Shown here one piece after another: positions 1 through 11,623 of a stretch of 64,000 nucleotides of DNA. The notes under the pieces were generated by a model. It made no database searches. It saw nothing but the letters and a program-made list of their open reading frames with translations, and was not told where the DNA came from. This DNA is from Trematomus loennbergii (taxonomy: Eukaryota; Chordata; Actinopteri; Perciformes; Nototheniidae), in the NCBI GenBank assembly GCA_012861695.1, contig JAAOOA010000164.1:526965-590964 (forward strand), read 5' to 3'. The stretch's first letter is position 1. Each line of letters begins with the position of its first letter. Position numbers and translations under genes: made by a program.

Positions 1-1008
1 CAAAGGCAGCCCTGACATCGGCTTTAAAAACTTTAAAAAACAAACTCACAACATCAAAAATTAGTAAGACATTAAAACATTTCAAGTACAGTCTAAAGCT
101 CAAAGTGAGTGAGCAACAACATATACTCACAGCCAGTCAGGATATATATTTAAACACTTAACAGTTATTAGATCTGGTTAGACATCAACAAAGGTTCCAG
201 AAGAGACTCACAGTGATGTGCAGTTTTAGCCACTAGGGGCAAAATAACAACCTTAATTTTAAAATAAATAAACTATTCCTTTGCTTCTAGCACCCCTAAA
301 TAAGAGGAACATTTAGTCATTACAAGTTATCAGGTTTATGTTATATCGTCATGTTTGGTTTATAGTGTTCATTTTCATATTTAAGTTATATTTTTCATAT
401 TTACTTAATAGTTCATTTTTATATTTATGTTATATTTATCATGTTTAGTTAATAGTCAATTTTTATATGTATCTTATATTTTTCATATTTACTTAATAGT
501 ACATTTCTATATTTATGTTTAGTCCATTGTTTTCTTGTTAAGTTAAAGTCTTGTCAATCAATACAAAAATAATAATGATAATGATAACAATACTGACACG
601 TTTGATTTATTTCACGTTTGTTTCTCCTGTCTAAGTTTAGCTTCTTGCTTTTAATTTCAAGTCACCAGAGATTTAGTCTGAGAATTCAACTAATAATAAC
701 AATCAATACAAGACATTCAAATTCAAAATAACACTAGAATTCTTTCTCGTTTGTTCCTCCTGTTTTTGTCTAGTTACCCTTTGTTGACTTTAGCTCACCT
801 GGCTCTGCCCTGATCAATACACTGACTTAAAGCTACTTCAGTACTTACTTTATTACCTTGTTTACAAAGTTTGCATTCAACAATTATCATAATAAATATA
901 AACAAATGAAAAAACAACACTGTATTTGATTTCTTTCAAGTTTGTTTTAGTCAACTATTTGATTTTAAATGCAACAGCACCAGCAAAAGTAGATTTTTTT
1001 TTACATTT
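1..1008. other. AT-rich non-coding stretch with a degenerate short tandem repeat
   Basis: No convincing coding region is seen. Around 330-525 a unit of roughly 56 bp recurs imperfectly (shared core TCATATTTACTTAATAGT). The later part (about 540-960) has loosely similar blocks around a TTTGTTTCTCCTG-type core, which suggests older, decayed repeats. Confidence 0.5.
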
Positions 1009-1220
1009 CTGCTGATGTCCAGGTGTACAGTATATCAGTATATAGTGTCTCTACTTTAAAGAGTCCTCTCCTGCTGATGTTCAGGTGTATATCAGTATAT
1101 AGTGTCTCTACTTTAAAGAGTCCTCTCCTGCTGATGTTTAGGTGTATTTCAGTATGTAGTGTCTCTACTTTAAAGAGTCCTCTCCTGCTGATGTTCAGGT
1201 GTACTGTATATCAGTATGTA
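1009..1220. repeat. Tandem repeat, 57-62 bp unit, about 3.6 copies
   Basis: Copies run 1009-1070, 1071-1127, 1128-1184 and a partial copy from 1185 to about 1220. Each begins CTGCTGATGT and contains TAGTGTCTCTACTTTAAAGA. The second and third are both 57 bp and nearly identical. The first is 62 bp because of a few extra bases near its start. An open frame across it is only the repeat translated. Confidence 0.9.
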
Positions 1221-1359
1221 TACACTATATACACAGTAGCCTATGAGCAGTATGAACAGTATTAACAGTGTGTATGAATATGCTAAGATATATAAAGTAT
1301 GACAACGGTAAGCAGTGCAAGTATTGTATAAAAATATATAGATATTAATTTCATGATGA

Positions 1360-2010
1360 TAACATTGTGGAACATGATGAAAAATGTGAATGGAAGTGGC
1401 GACGTAAAACTGACACAAAACAACAACACACTTTTGCCGAGCCAATGGAGAGTTTCATCACCAGCACGGGTAAAACCACCAATGAGCGCTCAGCTCGAGA
1501 TACCAGCGAGTCGTTTCCCATCAAGCATTTCGCTTCCGCAGCCCGTGGAGAGAAACTGCGCCGCCTCGCTCTCAAGTCTGCGGGCGTCTTTGTCCCGCGA
1601 GAATTCAACGTCTCATGTAGGCGAGCCTTCAGAGCAAGTCGGACAAAATGACTAACCATCATGCAACGCACTAGCAAGACGTTGATCGCAATTGCGCAGG
1701 TCTGCGCAGGTCTCGCTTGTCTCAAACAAGCCTAACCATATCTGTCTACTGATTTATCAGGAAAACTCACAAGGTTTATCCCAATATCCATCCTCAACTT
1801 GACCCGGAAATCGATCGTTGAAGGACGTCATGATTCCTTAATGCGTGCGGAGGAGTCGAGGAGGAGGAGGCTTCCAGAGGAGAGGGGCGCGAGGAAACAC
1901 GAGTGCTGGCTATGCGGAAGTGTTATTGCTACATGCGCATCAAAGCTCCGCCCACAGATCCAGAGCCGTGTGCATACTGAATGATCTAAGTCTTGTGTTG
2001 TTACATTTGC
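1360..2010. other. GC/CpG-rich islands, possible old promoter or transposon end
   Basis: Against AT-rich flanks, about 1385-1720 and 1795-1975 are GC-rich with many CpG dinucleotides, and CCAAT-like words occur at about 1441 and 1478. No splice-bounded coding exon was recognised, and short open frames on both strands look like chance products of the GC content. A fragment of a promoter, LTR or transposon is possible. Confidence 0.3.
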
Positions 2011-2020
2011 TTGATTTTTA

Positions 2021-2626
2021 CCTGTTAAGCCCTGAGCCTGTTTTTCAGGTCTCAGGCTCGAAAATGACATTCCCAGAACAAATGACCATATCTTCCCTTC
2101 TAAAAGGTTAATTAATAATCTATGTTCTCAAAGTAATGATAAACCTGTGAGTTGGATGTAGAAAAGTCAGAATCAATATAGATGTTTTTTATTTTAAAGA
2201 AAATTCAGATTTACATAGTAAAAAACTGTAAATTATAGTGTCCGTCCAAAAATTCTTTTTACAGATAGTGAAAACTACCCTTGGATGATGGGTTAGTAGA
2301 CTAAAAGCTTTAGGAATCCAAAGTACAACATATAATAAGTACCCTGTATCAAGATTGATGCAAAACAAGTGACATTTGACCTTTTTAGAGAGGTTTAGCC
2401 AAAACCACCCCACCTCTGAGGTGGCTCGTGACTAATTCAGAGGCTGAGTGTTAGCATTGTGGGTTTTTTTTGGAGAAAAAAATTAAAAAGATCAGTTAGC
2501 TGAGTTTCTTCCCGTTACATGGATATAAAACATTCATAGTTTATTAAATGAACATGCCCTCATACACTGTTTCCTGCAAGATGTTGCGGCAGTGCCCCGG
2601 TACCGGGGTCTCTCGGGCTTAACAGG
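2021..2626. mobile_element. TTAA-type non-autonomous DNA transposon, copy 1 (piggyBac- or Kolobok-like)
   Basis: The ends are inverted: CCTGTTAAGCCC at 2021 and GGGCTTAACAGG ending 2626. TTAA follows on the right and TTTA, a likely decayed TTAA, precedes on the left. About 400 bp of the left part matches the larger copy at 60893-62065, and the right ends also match, so this 606-bp copy is an internal-deletion derivative. No transposase is present. TTAA target duplications are known for the piggyBac and Kolobok superfamilies, and the sequence alone does not decide between them. Confidence 0.75.
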
Positions 2627-2634
2627 TTAAAGCT

Positions 2635-2870
2635 TGGATAGATGCTCTGCAATCTGATACTGTTGGTACCTGTAAATGTCGTTAGGTATGTAAATTGTAA
2701 CCCTGTAACTATGTTGTATGATGTCCTTTTGTTTTTATGTTGTTTTCTGTTTGTATGTCTTCATGTGTAACCTAATTGCTGCAGGTCTCCCTTGAAAAGA
2801 GATCGATGATCTCAATGGGATTCACCTGGTTAAATATAGTTTGAAATGAAATGAAATGAAAACTAAAAAT
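2635..2870 (+). mobile_element. 3' tail of a fish LINE (clade uncertain)
   Basis: The segment ends with GAGATCGATGATCTCAATGG followed by a CCTGGTTAAATA-type tail and a (TGAAA)n simple repeat at about 2843-2861. That is the typical form of the 3' end of several fish non-LTR retrotransposons. No open frame is retained. Clade assignment is from memory of the tail only. Confidence 0.45.
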
Positions 2871-3147
2871 GTAAATATTCTTCGACTTTTACTAGCTATA
2901 GACATGGTCTTCCTGTTAACAGTCATTATTCAGGTATTAATCAGATATCCTTATTTACAGTCTAGTAAACGTATTGTTACTATTTGATGCACTTCATAAA
3001 CTGTCATTTTCCTTGTATACAACGTGGTGCAAAGAGGTGATTTGATGTAATTTAAGTTACACAATATAATAATTAATAATAAATGATATATAAAATAAAT
3101 AATAGAACATTTATACATGTATCATTAAATATATTAGGTTATCAATG
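2871..3147. other. AT-rich spacer, nothing recognised
   Basis: Low-complexity AT-rich DNA without open frames, splice-like structure or recognisable repeats. Confidence 0.5.
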
Positions 3148-5150
3148 GTGGCTGTGGATCAGTGGTTGGTGTGCTGGACTTCGAACCAAGGGATAGCAAG
3201 GTTGCGGTCGAATACTAAAAAAAAACAGCTCCTAAGTTCTAACCCTATCGTCTATTCCTTGACCTCGGAGTGAAACGTCACGGGGTTAAGGGATAGTGGA
3301 TAGGAGAATTCAAAAGGATTTAGGAGAAGAGACTGCGGTACTTTAGAGAATCCGACTGCACTTTCACTATCCGACGTGTTTATGATGCGCCAGCGGAGGT
3401 CATACATGTGCGCCTGCTGCGGTGGGGAAAGTATGGAAACTACAGTTTTCTATACAGCGGACTACAACATGGATGTTTAATAAGAACGACGAACTACTGT
3501 AAACTCATCTAGAGACTCTGCACCGTGCTCTGATGCTGTTGTTTTATGCTTTATGAACGGGGACAACAGAGAAACATATTCTTCATGACCAAAGTTGGAA
3601 TTGAAATAAAAAAGGAAAGTGAAACTTATGCTCGTCACCCTCTCCCACATTAATACAAATGATCCCAATACGTATGATTGTATGAACTATGAAAATATCT
3701 AGCAATACAAATGTATTTATTATAAACTGTTGATAAATCGTGATCTTCTCGCTCCCAGGAAAGAAACTTAAATAATGAGACTAATGGAGTCTCTGAAAAG
3801 ATTCAAATGGGTAGTTTAATTAAGTAACGTGGTTAAAGTACAAGCATAGGTAAGGAAGAGACAAAGCCGGTGTTGTCTTCAGGGTGACTGCAGCGAAGAA
3901 AAGAGACCGTGTTGTCCTCTCACATCCCTTTTTATTCTCTCCTCGTTCTCCCCCGCTGTGCAGATAGTGGGACTTCCCTTCTCATCTGCGGGTTCGATAT
4001 CGCGAGAGAACAGATGATTTCGACATTGGTATTCTCTGCCTACTTCCTTAAGCCTTTTCTCCTCCTTATCTCTGTGATGACTTTCTATTTAATACTTTAT
4101 AAACAGCTGTAATCGTTAGTTTAGAAGTCCTAAAAACACCTCTATGGCACAGTTCTCATTTATGGTAGCTCCCTCTGACGTCATAGCTACTCACGTAATG
4201 TGTAAACACTCCATGATCAACCTTCATTTAATATTCAGCAGTAATAATATCTCAACGTCTATCGATGTAGTGTTAAAGTCCGTACGTTTTGGTGTATAAC
4301 ACTCCATGTCATTTTCACTTTACATTCAGAAAACGTAATATTAGTCACATGCTAACCGGATAAAGGATTTCAGAATAAAAGCTTGGCATTGATTTCCTGA
4401 GAACTTCCGGGTTTTTCCACAATAAAACAGCTTTAAACTGACGATATGTTTTAGACTGAATTATGCTGTTTAACATTGATTTTAATTTCTAACAAAACGT
4501 TAGTCCTTAACATCTATCACTGTGTATATCATCATTCAAACATCTTTTTAAAAGTTGAACAAACCCCACACAGCTTAGTAAAGACTGTGAAATGTTGACT
4601 TTATTTGATCATTTCAGTAAAAACTAACGTTCATATTTCTCTTTTTGATTATAATACTGATGAACGTTCAAAACAAAGCACTTTGGCAACTTACCACATA
4701 CGTTTTGAACCGTAACTTTCATGATATCATTTCTCGTTCATAATCGATTGTTTCCGTGAACGGCCGACTGTTGTGTGATGGCAAATGCCGCGGCAGCAAG
4801 GCATTGTGGGGCAGCATTTTCTCCTCTCCTTTCGGTTAGGGAGGTCCAGTGGTTCCTAAGCTAAAGGAGGTTATAAAGGAAGTTTGAAACCTCCTTTCCT
4901 TTCATCTAGAGAATTCGAACGGCACTTATCATGGCTGCCACTGAGGGACTTCCGGGTCATTTCACTCCGTTAGGAAGGTTCCTAAGCTAAATGGACTATT
5001 CGACCGCAACCCAAGTTCAAGTCCCACTGCAGTCAGCATGTCGTTGTGTCCCTGAGACACTTCACCCCAAATTGCTCCTGTGGGGATTGTCCACAGTACT
5101 GAATGTATGTAAGTCGCTTTGGATAAAAGCGTCTAACAAATGACATGTAA
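3148..5150 (+). mobile_element. tRNA-derived SINE split by a DNA transposon
   Basis: The 5' part (3148-3199) resembles a tRNA head with an A-box-like TGGATCAGTGG. The 3' part resumes at 5012 with a B-box-like GTTCAAGTCCC, then a tail containing AAGTCGCTTTGGATAAAAGC at about 5111, which is a hallmark of a widespread fish SINE family. Removing 3200-5011 and one copy of the CAA target restores a continuous SINE. A second, minus-strand member of similar type is at 53122-54101 and is also split. Confidence 0.75.
3200..5011. mobile_element. 1.8 kb terminal-inverted-repeat DNA transposon inserted in the SINE
   Basis: The left end GGTTGCGGTCGAAT and right end ATTCGACCGCAACC are inverted, and CAA (3197-3199 and 5012-5014) flanks both sides as a possible 3-bp target duplication. 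The subterminal parts are also related in inverted orientation (CTCCTAAGTTC on the left, GGTTCCTAAG on the right). A fragment of the same left end lies at about 30673-30743. No transposase is recognised inside; open frames are short. A 3-bp duplication would fit PIF/Harbinger, but CAA is not the usual TWA, so the superfamily is open. Confidence 0.7.
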
Positions 5151-5289
5151 TCAATTATGATTTAATTAATTCTAGCAGTTTTATTTATATTAATAAACAT
5201 GAATAATTGTTAATAACCAGACTCACTTAGACTAGAACAACACCCTGTATTGATTTGTTGGCAATCTGTAAATTACCAGCATGACATGA

Positions 5290-5830
5290 AGTATACTATA
5301 ATAAAGAAATTGTTTTACAGTTACAATACTGATACTGTAACTTAAAATTATAGCATTCAAGTTTCTATTTTACAGTTGAAACTCTATTACCGTAAACACA
5401 AATACAGTACTTGGAAGTTACTGTGTTTCATTTTACAGCTATAACACTACTGCTGTAACAAAAAATAAAGTAATTACATATTACTGTGTTTCATTTTACA
5501 GCTATAATACTACTACTGTAATACAAAATAAAGTAAATGCTATTTACTGTGTTTCATTTTACAGTTAAAACACTATTACCGTAAACACAAATACAGTACT
5601 TGGAAGTTACTGTGTTTCATTTTACACTGTTACTTTAAATAAACACTTGTAAATACTGTGATTACCTTTACAGTATTTAACTGGCAGCAATTGACAAGTT
5701 ACTTACTGTAATTAATTTTACAGTATTTAACTGGCAACAATTGACAAGTTACTTACTGTAATTCATTTTACAGTAAGTAACTTGTCAATTGCTGCCAGTT
5801 AAATACTGTGAATTTCACGATACGTTCCTT
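5290..5830. repeat. Tandem and palindromic repeat array around a TTTTACAG / CTGTAA core
   Basis: Units of about 80-90 bp recur with TACTGTGTTTCATTTTACAG and ACTACTGCTGTAAC-type ends. At about 5690-5812 the word TTAACTGGCAGCAATTGACA appears in direct and then inverted orientation around TACTGTAATTCATTTTACAG, making a long hairpin. It resembles amplified MITE ends carrying TTACAGTA-type termini. No coding is seen. Confidence 0.7.
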
Positions 5831-7200
5831 ACAGTGCAGCTGTCTCATAGCTCTCCCACTGGTTTCATTTGGGCTATCACTATGGTCTTATTATTGATAG
5901 TGTGTGCGTTTGTGTTGCATCAAAATAACAGTTTCAGCTTGAAATGAAATTATACATATAAAGCCAATTATCTTAATTTGATTTGATTGAGAGTTTTTAC
6001 ATCCTTGAAGTAACAGATGCAAAATATTTGCTTTTATGTTTTTCTGTGGTTTTGTCAAAAAATATTTTCCATTCAACGTTTTAAAATATAATTCAGTCTT
6101 CATGTCAACAGGAAGATTAGACAATGTCTTCATTTTTTCATCTTATTTCAAATAAGTATCTGGTTCTTATTATTTTTACATTTTTATTGACACATTTATA
6201 ATTGTTGTCTATTAATTTCTGAGCTGCATCAAAAGCCACACATTTAGATTTTTAAATCAGTGAATGAATCATTGTGTTTTAGTGGTGGTACAGTCAACAT
6301 GTAAACATGACAGAAAGTCTGTTGTAATCAAGTTCAGTTTGACATGTGACCGTTTCCCAGAGAGGTAGAATATATTCTTATTTTGTTTCTGTAAATCATA
6401 AAAACATCAGTTAAAAATATTTACAAATTCAATGTTTTAAAATATCCTTCAATCTAATGTCAACATGTAGATTACACATGCAGTTTCTTCTTACCTTTTT
6501 GAGTGCTAAATGTCATTTTCTTACCAAAAACCTGAAATCTTTGTTTTTGTTCCAATTAAGCATTTAGTTAAAAAATATTTACATTTTAATGTTCATGTTA
6601 TACTTTTTTTTCAAATGTGTTATTTTAGTTTTCATTTTGGGATGTATCAAATGCCACATTGTAACATGTTTAAATCAGTTAAAAGATCATTTAGTTCATA
6701 TTTAGCATGTCAACAAGTAAACATGATAAACAACGTTTGAATCAAGTTAAGGATGATATGTGATTGTTTTCCAGAAAGTTATATCTATTAGATTTGGTCA
6801 ATATTTAGTTTTTCATTTTCTTACCTAAACAAGTATGATATCTAACTTTCTTTGCTACAAATCTGCAACAACTTTTTTTTCTTTCAACTAAGTACCTGAT
6901 ATCATATATTTACATGTATTTATCACTTAAAAGATCATTCAATATAAAGTGCTATTGTCAATAAGTAAACATGACACCGTTTTTTTTAGCATCATATATG
7001 ATCTTTCTTTTACTCAGAATTTCTAATCTTTTGTTCTGTGAAGTATCTGATTCTACATATTTACGAAATAAAAAATACAATTAATTCTTTATATTGTTAA
7101 CATGTATACTTACTACTGTTTACTATTTCAATAAGGAGACCACATCTGCAGACTGGCTATGAATGTCTTTAATGTTTCCCAGATCAGAATCACAGCATAC

Positions 7201-7203
<3 letters not shown>

Positions 7204-7240
<37 letters not shown>

Positions 7241-7270
7241 GTGTGTGTGTGTGTGTGTGTGTGTGGTTGT

Positions 7271-7327
<57 letters not shown>
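7204..7327. repeat. (TG)n microsatellite
   Basis: About 120 bp of TG dinucleotides with a few interruptions. The corresponding microsatellite in the duplicated spacer is at 24631-24852 and is longer, so it expanded or shrank after duplication. Reading frames through it (Cys-Val or His-Thr runs) are not genes. Confidence 0.97.
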
Positions 7328-7330
<3 letters not shown>

Positions 7331-8187
7331 CTAGGTGTGTCCACATACATCCAGTCTGATCCACGGCTAATCACAGGTTCAGACTCTGAAAGTGAGAGAC
7401 ATTCAGATTAACTTAAAGTTGAATTTAAACTGTTAACAAGAAACTAGAAGTAAAGAATGTTTTGAAGGAAGTGTGTGCATGTTTTGCTTTCTAGTGTTTT
7501 TGTGTTGATTTGTCCCATAACTGTATATTTTGCTAATTAAAAACACATGATTACATTTGGATAAAGAAAGTATAGATGGAAACACAACAAGGGGAAGTCG
7601 GTCCATGTCATTCATTATCCGGAGTGTTACAAATTAAAATGTAATTACAACCGTTAACCTGAAACTGAATCTAATTATGTGTCTCTTTAAAAACATAGAG
7701 ACATGAAACTATAAACACTTGCATATGCCCCACATCTTTCCTAAATGTAAAGACTCCTTGGTCATTTATATTTGGAACAGCCATGTCATCTAATAAATGA
7801 AATTGACGTGGCAAACACTATTGTTGCTTCAAGACTTGCAACGTGAAAAGGAAACAGCAACAAATTGCAAATCCAGCAGTCATTCTTAACACTACTGTAA
7901 ACATGATACTGAATGTCGATTAATCGGTTAACAGAAAGTTGTTACAAATGCCAAACATTTCCAGCTTCTACAATATTAATGATGAAGATGTTCCCCCATT
8001 TTCTATAATGTTATAGAGCAGATAAATCAAGTAGCTACATAGCCAGCAGATAATGTTAGCTAACAAAGCAAATAACCTCTGGTTAGAGAGCCTTATACTA
8101 AAAGCAGGCTTAATAATAATATTTTAACAGTGAGAGTAAATCCAGAAATTGAGATTATATCTAAAATAAAAATGTATTTGCATTTAA

Positions 8188-8271
8188 CTGTGGAAAATAA
8201 GTATTTGATCCCCTTGCAAGTGGGTAAACTTACAAAATCGGCAAGGGATCACATACTTATTTCCTCCACTG
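8188..8271. mobile_element. Short palindromic Tc1/mariner-type MITE
   Basis: The left arm (CTGTGGAAAATAAGTATTTG) and right arm (CATACTTATTTCCTCCACTG) are imperfect inverted repeats around an internal CTTACAAAATCGGC. Tc1-like ends with GTGGAGGAAATAAGTATTTG-type sequence are common in fish. The same element is at about 25629-25710 in the duplicated spacer, so it predates the duplication. Confidence 0.7.
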
Positions 8272-8275
8272 TATA

Positions 8276-8276
<1 letters not shown>

Positions 8277-8329
<53 letters not shown>
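8277..8329. repeat. (TA)n microsatellite next to Tc1 left end
   Basis: About 50 bp of TA directly abuts the Tc1 terminal sequence CAGTCAAAGTTTGGACAC. Tc1/mariner elements target TA dinucleotides, so the array is a natural landing site. Confidence 0.95.
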
Positions 8330-8332
<3 letters not shown>

Positions 8333-9764
8333 TCAAAGTTTGGACACTCCTTCTCATTCGAAGGTTTTTATTTATTTTAATTATTTCTACATTGTAGATT
8401 AATACTGAAGACATCAAAACTATAAAAGAACACATATGGAATTATGTAGTAAACAAAAAAGTGATGAACAATCCAGAATATGATTTATATTTTAGATTCT
8501 TCAGAATAGCCCCCTTTTGCCTTGATGACAGCTTTGCACACTCTTGACTTCTCTCAGTCAGCTTCATGAGGTCGTCACCTGGAATGGTTTTCCAACCGTC
8601 TTGAAGGACTTCCCAGAGGTGCTGAGCACTTGTTGGCTGCTTTTCCTTCACTCTGCGGCCAACTGATCCCAGACCATCTCAATTGGGTTGAGGTTGGGTG
8701 ATTGTGGAGGCCAGGTCATCTGACGCAGCACTCCATCACTTTCATTCTTAGTCAAATAGCCCTCACATAGCCTGGAGGTGTGTTTAGGGTCATTGTGTGT
8801 TGAAAAACAAATGAGGGTCCCAGTAATCCCAAACCAGATGGGATGGCATGGCGCTGCAGAATGCTGTGGTAGCCATGCTGGTTAAGTGTGCCTTGAATTC
8901 TGAATAAATCACCAACAGTGACACCAGCAAAGCCCCCCCCCCCCCACCATCACACTTCCTCCTCCATGCTTCACGGTGGGAACCACACATGCAGAAACCA
9001 TCCGTTCACCTTCTCTGCGTCTCACAAAGACACCGCGGTTGGAACCAAAAATCTCAAATGTGGACTCATCAGGCCAAAGTACAGATTTCCACTGTCTAAT
9101 GTCCAATCCTTGTGTTTCTTGGCCCAAACAATTCTCTTCTTCTTGTTGTTCATCCTCAGTAGGTGGACCTTTGCAGCAGTTGGACCATGAAGGCCAGATT
9201 CACGCAGTCTCCTCTGAACAGTGGATGTTGAGATTTGTCTGCTCCTTGAGCTCTGTGATCATTTATGTGGGCTCTAATCTGAGGTGCTTTTAATTTGTGG
9301 TTTCTGAGGCTGGTAACTCTGATGTGTTTATCCTCTGCAGCAGAGGTAACCCTAACTCCAGGGGGTCCTCATGAGAGCCACTTTCATCTTAGCGTTCGAT
9401 GGTTTTTGTGACTGCACTTGAGGATACATTCAAAGTTCTTGACATTGTCCGGATCGACTGGCCTTCATTTATTAAAGTGATGATGGACTGTCGTTTCTCT
9501 TTACTGAGTTGAGTGGTTCTTGCCATAATATGGATTACAACAGTAGTGAAATAGGGCTTTCCACTGAGCACTAGCCCTACCTCTGCACAACACAACTGAT
9601 GGTCTCAAACACATTAAGAAGGCAAGTGTTTCCAAAAAGGCACACGTGTTCATTGAAAACCATTCCAGGTGACGACCTCATGAAGCTGACTGAGAGAAGC
9701 CAAGAGTGTGCAAAGCTGTCATCAAGGCAAAAGGGGGCTACTTTGAAGAATCTAAAATATATAG
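8330..9764 (-). mobile_element. Degenerate Tc1-like transposon with long inverted repeats, right end truncated
   Basis: The left end CAGTCAAAGTTTGGACAC starts beside a TA run. The minus strand carries a broken Tc1 transposase. The C-terminal coding sequence near 8500-8600 recurs in inverted orientation at about 9650-9764 (CATTCCAGGTGACGACCTCA on one side, its complement on the other). The long terminal repeats therefore include the 3' end of the gene. The outer part of the right repeat, including the CAGT end, is missing. In the duplicated spacer only the left end survives (25733-25925). Confidence 0.85.
8490..9526 (-). pseudogene. Tc1-family transposase, frameshifted
   Basis: The start is taken at the ATG at 9524-9526 (MARTTQLSKEKRQ), which matches the usual N-terminus of fish Tc1 transposases followed by the helix-turn-helix region (NEGQSIRTMSRTLNVSSSAV). 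The catalytic-core part reads VLWPDESTFEIFGSNRGVF, with the second Asp of the DDE triad, then VPTVKHGGGSVMV around 8909-9090. The C-terminal part (PTSAQHLWEVLQDGWKTIPG) is near 8560-8640. These pieces lie in different frames and are separated by frameshifts. A C-rich run at 8935-8945 disrupts the expected GGGSVMVWGC motif. The protein would have been about 340 residues and cut-and-paste DNA in the nucleus; this copy cannot be active. Confidence 0.88.
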
Positions 9765-11581
9765 GTCACCCATGTAATGAGCCCACTTACCTTCAGAAGA
9801 TTCTTTCAAGTGTACCCAGGAAGGAGAAGCCTTATGTCGTCACACTGTGTCGGTAATTTAACTGACACAGCTGTCCCACTGCAGAAAATTAGATAGTAAC
9901 ATTTGTTTGCGTTTTCATCTTTAAAATATAATTCAAGAGAAGGATGTATCTGTTTATATCTGCCAAATATCAAAAGTGACTAGTACTTTTAACATCATTT
10001 CCAACTTTCCTTTCTTAATGGTTGGTGAAATGCAGTTTTCTATCTGCATTCAAATGTGCTTAAAAACAAACAAATACTGAGGTTGAACATGCAGTCAAGA
10101 TAAAGTAGAAGCTCTTGAGGAATGATAAATAGGATGCACAGCGTTTCAAACTAAATAAAATCATTCCAAAAGCCAAGTTACACAACAGGTATCTGCCATT
10201 TGTGGGCGTGCCAGTAGGCAATGGTTCATGACGAGCCGCTGATATAGATTACTGGACAATATGTTATTCTGAGGCAATACAAAATAATGAGGTACCATTC
10301 CCATGTAATAAGAAGAAAGCTAAACATGAATCTGGTTGGAGAAAAACAAAGAAAGAAAGACATTTGTTCTCTGACTCTTAATTAATTATTTGTTGTTTTA
10401 CTAAGATTTAAAAGCCATGCACATTTTTTTAAATGGCCGATCACACAATTTCTCTTTTAAAAGTTAATACAGATGGCATTGTCTTGTCAAATTGTAGACT
10501 TGACCAAATAAGCTTCTAAAAATATAGCTGTCGACCAAAGCACACTTTTCTATTAGCAATATGTTGCTTACTTAGATCCCATTGTGATAGAAAGAGCAAA
10601 TGGTTCCCTTTTAAATTGAATAAATGATTCATTTTTTGGAACTGTAGACAGAATCTTCATTTCCAAGAAACCACATGATCAATATGCTGTCTAAAGCTCT
10701 ATTGAAGAGAAAAACATCAGTAATCAATATCATCAATATCAGCACTGAGTGTACTTCATTAGCCCTCTTCAACGTGTACACACATGATTCATCTAACCAA
10801 CTATGAGGCTGATGAACATTAAAATGATAGAAAGCAGAGTTATCATAAACCGTATTTTGTATGCAGACGATCTGGATACTCATTCAGTGCTGGTTCCCAA
10901 GTATAGGGTCGAATATGATTTGCAAAATTATGTTTAAAAGAGTTTCATCATGATATGTAAACAACACGATAAGGACCTTAACTTTCCAGATTTGCATTTA
11001 TCAGTCAGAATTGCTGGAACGGAATGTCAATTGAAAATTTCATCTAAAAAAGTGTAATAAACATTGTGTGATTGTTCTAATTCTGAAAAAAGAATGAAGC
11101 CATCTAAAGGGTTTTAAAGACTGTAATCTTTGTTTTCAAAAACCACGTGATCCATCAACTGTGCAAAACATATTTGAAAGTAGCTTTACCTAGCAGCAAA
11201 AGGATCAGTCTGCAGCATTGGAGGATAAACCATTAAAGCTGTAAAACATTATGACTTTTGATTATAGTGTGAACTAGATAATCCTTTACGGGGAAATAAA
11301 AGAGAGAGAGTCACTACGCACTTGAATTGCCAGAGAAGTGCAGAGCTTTCTTCTCAGGACTAAAAATTAACCTATAAAAAACGATTGCATATACAATAGG
11401 TAAAAAACTCCAGGATAAAAGAAGAGATACCATGGTTGATCTGAAAAGGTACGTGACACATTCTTTTGTCAGTGATTGTATTTTGATGCAACATACAGTA
11501 AGTGTTGGAGTGGATGGTGTTACTGAGTTTAATTTGATAACTTTCAGTGAGAAGCTGTATGAATAATGTGGAGGAAGAGCC
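9765..11581. other. Intergenic spacer upstream of the GVIN-like gene
   Basis: AT-rich sequence without a recognisable gene. At 10117-10146 a short block (AATAGGATGCACAGCGT) matches 25930-25955 and marks the far side of a deletion in the duplicated spacer. The last 300 bp before the first exon should hold the promoter and 5' UTR, but I could not identify a convincing core promoter or interferon-response element. Confidence 0.5.
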
Positions 11582-11623
11582 ATGGCTGAAAGAGTATCTA
11601 CAATGGAGAGCCCTGATGAAGAG
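11582..11623 (+). CDS. GVIN-like exon 1 (start exon)
   Basis: The exon reads MAERVSTMESPDEE and ends exactly before GTAAAC, giving a phase-0 junction. The start is chosen because it is the first ATG whose frame runs without a stop into a good donor and joins exon 2 in frame. No signal peptide is present, as expected for a cytosolic protein. The gene is a pseudogene overall because of its last exon, but these first exons look intact. Confidence 0.6.

Larger units (their letters stand above)
5890..8534. repeat. Duplicated spacer, copy 1 (matches 23850-25925)
   Basis: Long near-identical stretches are shared with the region downstream of the GVIN pseudogene, for example around 6243-6365 versus 24142-24262, and 7130-8260 versus 24470-25700. 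The block ends inside the left end of a Tc1 element in both copies. Internally, 5940-7000 also holds degenerate repeats of a few hundred bp with AATGTTTTAAAATAT-type cores. No gene is visible. Being found on both sides of one GVIN unit, it is best read as the spacer of a tandem array. Confidence 0.85.

Noticed and set aside
1023..1265. 80-codon frame with SVSTLKSPLLLMFRC repeats
   Set aside because: It is the 57-62 bp tandem repeat in translation; no start context or domain.
7123..7411. His-Thr and Cys-Val repeat frames on both strands (also 24605-24932 and 37098-37451)
   Set aside because: Microsatellite translations only.
8130..8435. Frames containing Ile-Tyr runs
   Set aside because: They read through the (TA)n microsatellite and MITE ends; no protein family.
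9599..9856. Short plus-strand frame with KTIPGDDLMKLTERSQE
   Set aside because: It is the inverted terminal repeat of the Tc1 element carrying the transposase 3' end, not a separate gene.
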